A stretch of 54,648 nucleotides of DNA, taken from NCBI GenBank assembly GCA_019638085.1, contig JAHBUL010000024.1, positions 1 to 54,648 on the forward strand, in the 5' to 3' direction. Below the pieces are notes generated by a model. That model was not told the origin of the DNA, did not search any database, and was given only the letters and a program-made list of their open reading frames with translations. This document shows positions 49,990-54,648 of the stretch, piece after piece (within the stretch, counting starts at the first letter, position 1; each line of letters begins with the position of its first letter). The position numbers and the translations under genes are program-made. Source of the stretch: Flavobacteriales bacterium. Its GTDB lineage: Bacteria > Bacteroidota > Bacteroidia > Flavobacteriales_F > PHOS-HE28.

Positions 49990-52511
49990 TGCGCCTGCAT
50001 TTTCCGACAAGCCGCGCCCTGAGGCAGTTCACGGCCATTCTCAGCTTCCTGGGGATCGCCCTTACAGGCACCGCCCAGAAACTGGATGTGCCCACCATGG
50101 ATTACGGCTACCCGAAGGAATACACAATCGGAGGCATCACCGTGAGCGGCTGCGTCACCCGCGACCCCAACGCGGTGAAACTCTTCAGCGGGCTGAAGGT
50201 GGGCGACAAGATCACCATCCCCGGCGAGCGTATCGGCAAGGCGATCCGGGACATCTGGTACCAGCGGCTCTTCACGGATGTACGCATCGAAGAGGCCGAG
50301 ATCCGCGGCAGCACCATCTTCCTGAACATCATCGTAACGGAGAATCCGCAGTTGGCAAGCTATGGCTTCGCCGGCACGGTATCACGTAGCGAAGGAGACA
50401 AGCTGCGCGACGCGATCAACCTCGTGCGCGGGCAGCAGGTGAACGATGCCGTAAAGGCCAATGCAGTGAGCGCAGTGAGCAAATATTTCACCGAAAAAGG
50501 CTACCTGAAGGCCACCGCCCGCATCGTGGAGAGCCGGGACACCAGCTTGGAGAACAGTGTGCGCATACAGGTACTGGTGGACAAAGGGCCGAAGGTGAAG
50601 ATCAAGGACATCAACTTCCATGGCAACGAGGAACTGATGGACTCCAAACTGCGGCGCGCCATGAAAGGCACCAAACGCAAGCGCTGGTACAACATCTTCG
50701 GAAGCAGCAAATTCAAGCGCAGCGACTACCGGGCCGACAAGGGCAAGGTGATCGACCTGTACAACGAGATGGGCTATCGGAATGCGACCATCACGCACGA
50801 TACCATGCGCTTTGTCTCGCCCAAGAAGATCGCCATCGATATCACCGTGGATGAAGGCAACCGGTTCTACTTCCGCAACATCGACTTCACCGGCAATACC
50901 CAATACAGCTCGGATACCTTGGTGCGGCTGATGGGGATCAAACGCGGCGATGTGTACAACAAGAAAAAGCTCGACAGCCGCCTGTACATGAACCCGAGCG
51001 GAGTGGACATCAGCTCGCTCTACATGGACCGCGGTTACCTGAGCTTCAATCCGGACCCGATCGAGCGTGTGGAAGGCGATAGCATCGACCTGGAGATCCG
51101 TATCCGGGAAGGCAAGCAGTACCGCGTTCGCGACATCACCATCGCAGGCAACACGAAAACCTTCGACCACGTGATCCGCCGCGAGATCCGGACCCGTCCG
51201 GGAGATCTTTTCGACCGCAGCGAAGTGATCCGCTCACAGCAGCAGCTCATCAGCCTGGGCTTCTTCGACCCGGCACAGGTGGGCGTGAACCCGCGCCCCG
51301 ACCCGCGCACAGGCATGGTGGACCTGGATTACACCGTAGCGGAAAAACCGAGCGATCGCCTCGAACTGAGCGGTGGATACGGCGGTGGCCGGGTGTTGGT
51401 ATCGTTGGGCCTCTCCTTCACCAACTTCAGCGTGCGCAAGATGTTCGACAAGAAGTCGTGGACGCCGCTGCCTGCGGGCGATGGCCAAACCTTGAGCCTC
51501 CGCGCACAGACCAACGGTTCCTACTACCAGAGCTACAGCCTTTCCTTCATCGAACCTTGGCTGGGTGGTCGCAAGCCCACCTCCCTAAGCATGGGCGGGT
51601 ACTACACCCGCCAGACCAATGGCGTCTCCAAGGAGAGCCCGATCTTCCAGGAACTGGGGATCATCGGCGGCAGTGTCGGCCTGGGCAAACGCCTGAAGTG
51701 GCCGGACGACTACTTCTTCATGAACCTCACGGGCAGCTATCAGCAATACCGCCTGAACAATTGGAATTCGCTGTTCGCCTTCACCAACGGCACCAGCAAC
51801 GTTTACGCGCTGCAGCTGCGTTTCGCACGCCGTTCGATCGCCGAGCCGTTCTGGATCACCCAAGGATCGGAGACCGGGTTCACGGTGAAGGCCACCCCAC
51901 CCTTCTCGGCATTCCATCCCGACGTGAACTACACCGAGTTGCCCGCTGCGGAACAATACGAACTGGCGGAGTTCCACAAATGGAAATTCACCAGCCAATG
52001 GTTCACCAAGCTCACGCGAAGCAAGAGCAAGCATGACCTGGTATTGATGGGTCGCGTGGGCTATGGCTTCATCGGCAGCTACACTTCACGCAAAGGAGAC
52101 TCACCCTTCGAGCGGTTCTATCTCGGTGGAAGCGGACTTACCGGCTTCCAGTTGGATGGTCGTGAGATCATCGCGCTGCGTGGATACGATGACCTTTCGC
52201 TCTCACCCGAATACGGCAGCATTTTCGTGAACAAGTACACGGCTGAACTGCGCTTCCCGGTATCGCTCAACCCACAGGCCACCATCTTCGCCCTGGGCTT
52301 CGCCGAAGCCGCCAATGCATTCAACTCCATCGACCGCTACGATCCGTTCAAACTATACCGCAGCGCTGGTATAGGCCTGCGTTTGTTCCTGCCGATGTTC
52401 GGGCCCATGGGCCTGGATTACGGCTGGCGTTTCGACGATGTGCCCGGCAAGCCCAACATGGCCAAAAGCCAATTCCATTTCACCCTTGGCATAGATCTTG
52501 GCGAGCTGTGA
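49989..52511 (+). CDS. bamA: Outer-membrane protein assembly factor BamA
   Basis: 840 residues from ATG 49989. Signal peptide through TGTAQ (~residue 30), about five POTRA domains over ~35-440 (recognisable by VKIKDINFHGNEEL, FYFRNIDFTGNTQYSSD and VRDITIAGNTKTFDHVIRREI, positions only), then a 16-strand barrel ending FTLGIDLGEL. This is the essential BAM-complex insertase of the outer membrane; contrast with the single-POTRA relative at 34249. Start overlaps the uppS stop by one base. A -7 box for ompH follows 12 bases after the stop. Confidence 0.95.
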   Translation: MRLHFPTSRALRQFTAILSFLGIALTGTAQKLDVPTMDYGYPKEYTIGGITVSGCVTRDPNAVKLFSGLKVGDKITIPGERIGKAIRDIWYQRLFTDVRIEEAEIRGSTIFLNIIVTENPQLASYGFAGTVSRSEGDKLRDAINLVRGQQVNDAVKANAVSAVSKYFTEKGYLKATARIVESRDTSLENSVRIQVLVDKGPKVKIKDINFHGNEELMDSKLRRAMKGTKRKRWYNIFGSSKFKRSDYRADKGKVIDLYNEMGYRNATITHDTMRFVSPKKIAIDITVDEGNRFYFRNIDFTGNTQYSSDTLVRLMGIKRGDVYNKKKLDSRLYMNPSGVDISSLYMDRGYLSFNPDPIERVEGDSIDLEIRIREGKQYRVRDITIAGNTKTFDHVIRREIRTRPGDLFDRSEVIRSQQQLISLGFFDPAQVGVNPRPDPRTGMVDLDYTVAEKPSDRLELSGGYGGGRVLVSLGLSFTNFSVRKMFDKKSWTPLPAGDGQTLSLRAQTNGSYYQSYSLSFIEPWLGGRKPTSLSMGGYYTRQTNGVSKESPIFQELGIIGGSVGLGKRLKWPDDYFFMNLTGSYQQYRLNNWNSLFAFTNGTSNVYALQLRFARRSIAEPFWITQGSETGFTVKATPPFSAFHPDVNYTELPAAEQYELAEFHKWKFTSQWFTKLTRSKSKHDLVLMGRVGYGFIGSYTSRKGDSPFERFYLGGSGLTGFQLDGREIIALRGYDDLSLSPEYGSIFVNKYTAELRFPVSLNPQATIFALGFAEAANAFNSIDRYDPFKLYRSAGIGLRLFLPMFGPMGLDYGWRFDDVPGKPNMAKSQFHFTLGIDLGEL

Positions 52512-52522
52512 CCTCGATCGCC

Positions 52523-52530
52523 TAATTTCG
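52523..52530 (+). promoter_or_regulatory. -7 box (TAATTTCG) for the ompH pair
   Basis: Ends 11 bases before ATG 52542; may allow ompH expression independent of bamA. Confidence 0.55.
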
Positions 52531-52541
52531 ACGGCTATCCC

Positions 52542-53216
52542 ATGAAATCCATCCTCCTCCGCACCGCCCTGATGGCGCTCCTCCTGATCGGGGTGGCCGC
52601 CCACGCCCAGCGCATCGCCTTTGTGGACACCAAGTACATCCTGGAGCAGATGCCGGACTATGCCGCAGCCCAGCAGGAACTGGACCGCAACAGCAAAAAG
52701 TGGCAGGACGAGATCGATGATCGCTGGAGCCAGATCAAGCGCTTGCGCGAAGCCTACAACGCCGAAGCGATCCTGTTGACGGAGGAAATGAAGAAATCCC
52801 GCCAAGCGGAGATCGACAAGAAGGAACAGGAAGCCCGGGACCTCCAGCAGAAGCGTTTCGGTGTGGGCGGTGATCTGTTCAAGAAAAGACAGGAGTTGAT
52901 CCAGCCGATCCAGGATCGGATCTTTGAAGCGGTGAAAGAAGTGGCCGGTACCAGCTACGTGGCCATCTTCGATATTGGCGGCGCAGGCAACAATGTGTTG
53001 TACGCCAGTGAGAAATACGACAAGAGTGACAGCGTGCTGCGGAAACTCGGCATCCGTCCCGGCAAGGACGGAAATGATGCAGGGAACCTGCGCGGCAATG
53101 ATGCCGAGGACGATGGCGACAAGGCCATGCCCGATAAGGACAGTGACCGGATTACCACACCGCCGAGCAGAGGTGGTTCCGATCGCGGAAATACGAACAC
53201 GAAACCCAAGCAGTGA
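52542..53216 (+). CDS. OmpH/Skp family periplasmic chaperone 1
   Basis: 224 residues. Signal peptide 1-22 ending AHAQ. RIAFVDTKYILEQMPDY begins the Skp core, followed by a long charged coiled coil (~45-125) that forms the chaperone arms, and a beta-rich cap with AIFDIGGAGNNVLYAS. The C-terminal ~60 residues are a disordered, acidic-then-Pro/Arg-rich tail absent from the second copy. Holds unfolded outer-membrane proteins in the periplasm, next to bamA. The next ompH begins nine bases after its stop. Confidence 0.92.
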   Translation: MKSILLRTALMALLLIGVAAHAQRIAFVDTKYILEQMPDYAAAQQELDRNSKKWQDEIDDRWSQIKRLREAYNAEAILLTEEMKKSRQAEIDKKEQEARDLQQKRFGVGGDLFKKRQELIQPIQDRIFEAVKEVAGTSYVAIFDIGGAGNNVLYASEKYDKSDSVLRKLGIRPGKDGNDAGNLRGNDAEDDGDKAMPDKDSDRITTPPSRGGSDRGNTNTKPKQ

Positions 53217-53224
53217 AGACCAAC

Positions 53225-53734
53225 ATGAGGAAATTGATCCTGACCCTTTGCGTAGTGATGGCGGCCGGTACGGCCCTGCGCGCGCAGACCACCGTAAAAC
53301 TCGGCCATATCGACCGCCAGGCCTTGATGCTGATGTTGCCTGAGCGCAAAGCAGCCGAGACCAAGATGCAAGATTTCGCCAAGACCTTGGACGATCGCCT
53401 GAAGGCCATGGGCCAAGAGTACCAGAACAAGGTGACCGATGCCCAGAGCAAGGCGGAGAACATGACCAAGACCGAACAGCAGGTGGCCATGCGCGAGATC
53501 CAGGAGCTGGAACAGCGTATCAGCGATGCCCAGGACAAGGCGAAGGACGACCTGACGAAGCAGGAGAACGAGCTGCTCGCTCCCATGATCGACCGCACCA
53601 ACAAGGCCATCAAGGAAGTGGCTTCCGAAGGGCATTTCACCTACATCTTCGATACCAGCGCAGGCATGGTGCTGTATTCCGATGGAGGCACCGACATCCT
53701 GCCTCTGGTGAAGGCGAAGTTGAATATCCCGTAA
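53225..53734 (+). CDS. OmpH/Skp family periplasmic chaperone 2
   Basis: 169 residues from ATG 53225; a GTG at 53213 overlapping the previous stop is in frame. Signal peptide MRKLILTLCVVMAAGTALRAQ. KLGHIDRQALMLMLPERKAAE opens the Skp core (position only), the coiled coil covers ~45-125, and FTYIFDTSAGMVLYSDGG closes it. Paralogue of the preceding gene without the disordered tail. Paired OmpH genes after bamA are normal in Bacteroidota. murI follows 16 bp downstream. Confidence 0.93.
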   Translation: MRKLILTLCVVMAAGTALRAQTTVKLGHIDRQALMLMLPERKAAETKMQDFAKTLDDRLKAMGQEYQNKVTDAQSKAENMTKTEQQVAMREIQELEQRISDAQDKAKDDLTKQENELLAPMIDRTNKAIKEVASEGHFTYIFDTSAGMVLYSDGGTDILPLVKAKLNIP

Positions 53735-53750
53735 GGAGCAGGTGCTGGGC

Positions 53751-54569
53751 ATGGACCCGCGCATCGGCATCTTCGATTCGGGCATCGGCGGACTGAACAT
53801 CGCCGCTGCCATTCGGCAGGCGCTCCCCTCGGAGCGCCTGCTCTATTTCGGTGATAACGCCCACGTGCCCTACGGTGAACGAACAGCCGAGGAGATCCTC
53901 GGGTTCAGCACAGCCATTACGGAGGCACTTCTTGGCAAGGGTTGCCGCTCCATTGTGATCGCTTGCAACACGGCTTCGAGCGTTGCTTTGGTCCCCTTGC
54001 GAGAACGTTTTCCGGAAGTGCCTTTCGTGGGCATGGAACCGGCGGTGAAGCCTGCTGCCGAGCACACCCGCTCGGGCGTGGTAGGCGTGTTGGCCACCCG
54101 CGCCACGGTGGAAGGCCGCGCCATGGCCGATGTGGTGGAGCGTTTCGGGAAAAATGTGGAAGTGATCCAACAGGCCTGTCCCGGGCTGGCGCAGCGCATT
54201 GATGGTGGCGATCTTGATGGTCCTCAAACGGAAGCGCTGCTGCGTGGCTGGATCGAACCGATGGTGGAACGCGGGATCGATGCCTTGGTATTGGGTTGCA
54301 CGCATTATCCGCTGGTACGTCCGCTGATCGAGCATATAGCCGGGCCGGGCGTGCGTGTGATCGAACCTTCGGAGGCCATCGCCCGCAGGCTGGGCCAAGT
54401 GTTGGCGGAACGCGGCTTGGCCGCATCGGCTGGCAGCGAGGGTTCGCTGGAATGCTTCACCAGCGGCCTACCCGGGCGTTTTGATGCGGTATTGAAGAAG
54501 CTGGACCTGGAGTCGGTATCCGTGCGGCAAGGCGTTTGGCAAGCGGATGGATCGCTTTTGTTGGCGTAG
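53751..54569 (+). CDS. murI: Glutamate racemase
   Basis: 272 residues from ATG 53751 (in-frame GTG 53742 is less likely). IGIFDSGIGGLNI with the active-site Asp-Ser, YFGDNAHVPYGERT, the two catalytic cysteines C72 (IACNTAS) and C183 (LGCTHYP), and VIEPSEAIA are all conserved. Makes D-glutamate for peptidoglycan in the cytoplasm. It ends the envelope block; a hairpin element of the CTCAGGG family follows its stop. Confidence 0.95.
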   Translation: MDPRIGIFDSGIGGLNIAAAIRQALPSERLLYFGDNAHVPYGERTAEEILGFSTAITEALLGKGCRSIVIACNTASSVALVPLRERFPEVPFVGMEPAVKPAAEHTRSGVVGVLATRATVEGRAMADVVERFGKNVEVIQQACPGLAQRIDGGDLDGPQTEALLRGWIEPMVERGIDALVLGCTHYPLVRPLIEHIAGPGVRVIEPSEAIARRLGQVLAERGLAASAGSEGSLECFTSGLPGRFDAVLKKLDLESVSVRQGVWQADGSLLLA

Positions 54570-54599
54570 GCGGCAGCATTATTCGGGATGATCTCAGTA

Positions 54600-54643
54600 G
54601 TGACCAAGGGGCCCTTCGAGTGCCTCAGGGACCCCTTGGTCAC
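54600..54643. repeat. CTTCGAG/CTCAGGG hairpin element, probable terminator
   Basis: GTGACCAAGGGG (54600-54611) pairs perfectly with CCCCTTGGTCAC (54632-54643). The loop CCCTTCGAGTGCCTCAGGGA has its own CCCT/AGGG pair. Shares the 19-base core TTCGAGTGCCTCAGGGACC with the element at 34211-34242, while the outer stem bases are different. Confidence 0.85.
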
Positions 54644-54648
54644 CCCGA

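Overview
The window is a piece of a GC-rich Bacteroidota chromosome, most like an uncultured member of the Flavobacteriales. Three things point there. Ten proteins (one partial, at the left edge) end in a type IX secretion (T9SS) sorting domain. Bacteroidota-typical families are present (DUF6089, DUF5684, SprB repeats, a NatA/NatB-like ABC pair). Start codons are preceded by Bacteroidota -7 boxes of the form TAnnTTTG or TAnnTTCG. I see no rRNA, tRNA, CRISPR array, transposase or phage module.

Layout. 1-4430: two tandem T9SS surface proteins whose last 1010 bp are duplicated; the complete one carries ten Cys- and Asp-rich repeats of about 39 residues. 4921-10336: lipid A-type acyltransferase, fatty-acid desaturase, ABC exporter pair and Ppx/GppA phosphatase, all on plus. 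10326-13952: three minus-strand T9SS proteins with strong hairpins between them. 14038-17280: NhaA antiporter, then an NSS transporter with a 47-residue MetS-like partner. 17494-25943: MFS exporter, HTH-less sigma-54 type response regulator, DUF5684 protein, alaS, M23 peptidase, MerR regulator and hldD. 25980-31023: divergent secreted EEP-type and PLD-type phosphodiesterases, then a seven-repeat propeller. 31132-33970: pdxJ operon and, divergent from it, a CBS protein.

From 33308 to the right end lies what I recognise as a conserved Bacteroidota envelope block: CBS protein, nadK, DUF6089, uppS, bamA, two Skp/OmpH chaperones, murI. It is interrupted twice: by an Omp85-family protein and a repeat-rich spacer before nadK, and by about 11 kb of minus-strand accessory genes between nadK and the DUF6089 gene. 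The accessory island holds a secreted glycosidase/propeller operon, a 5'-truncated tail-fibre-like gene fused back-to-back to a truncated, mosaic second copy of nadK, and a five-gene operon for an SprB-repeat surface protein, a small secreted protein, a T9SS protein and two predicted outer-membrane barrels. This island, partly AT-richer than its surroundings, is the most unusual part of the window.

Intergenic DNA is rich in small hairpin elements of several families (CTTCGAG/CTCAGGG core, TCTTATGTC words, GTTGTC words, CTCGCG-core hairpins). All functional statements are from reading the sequence; no database search or computation was run.
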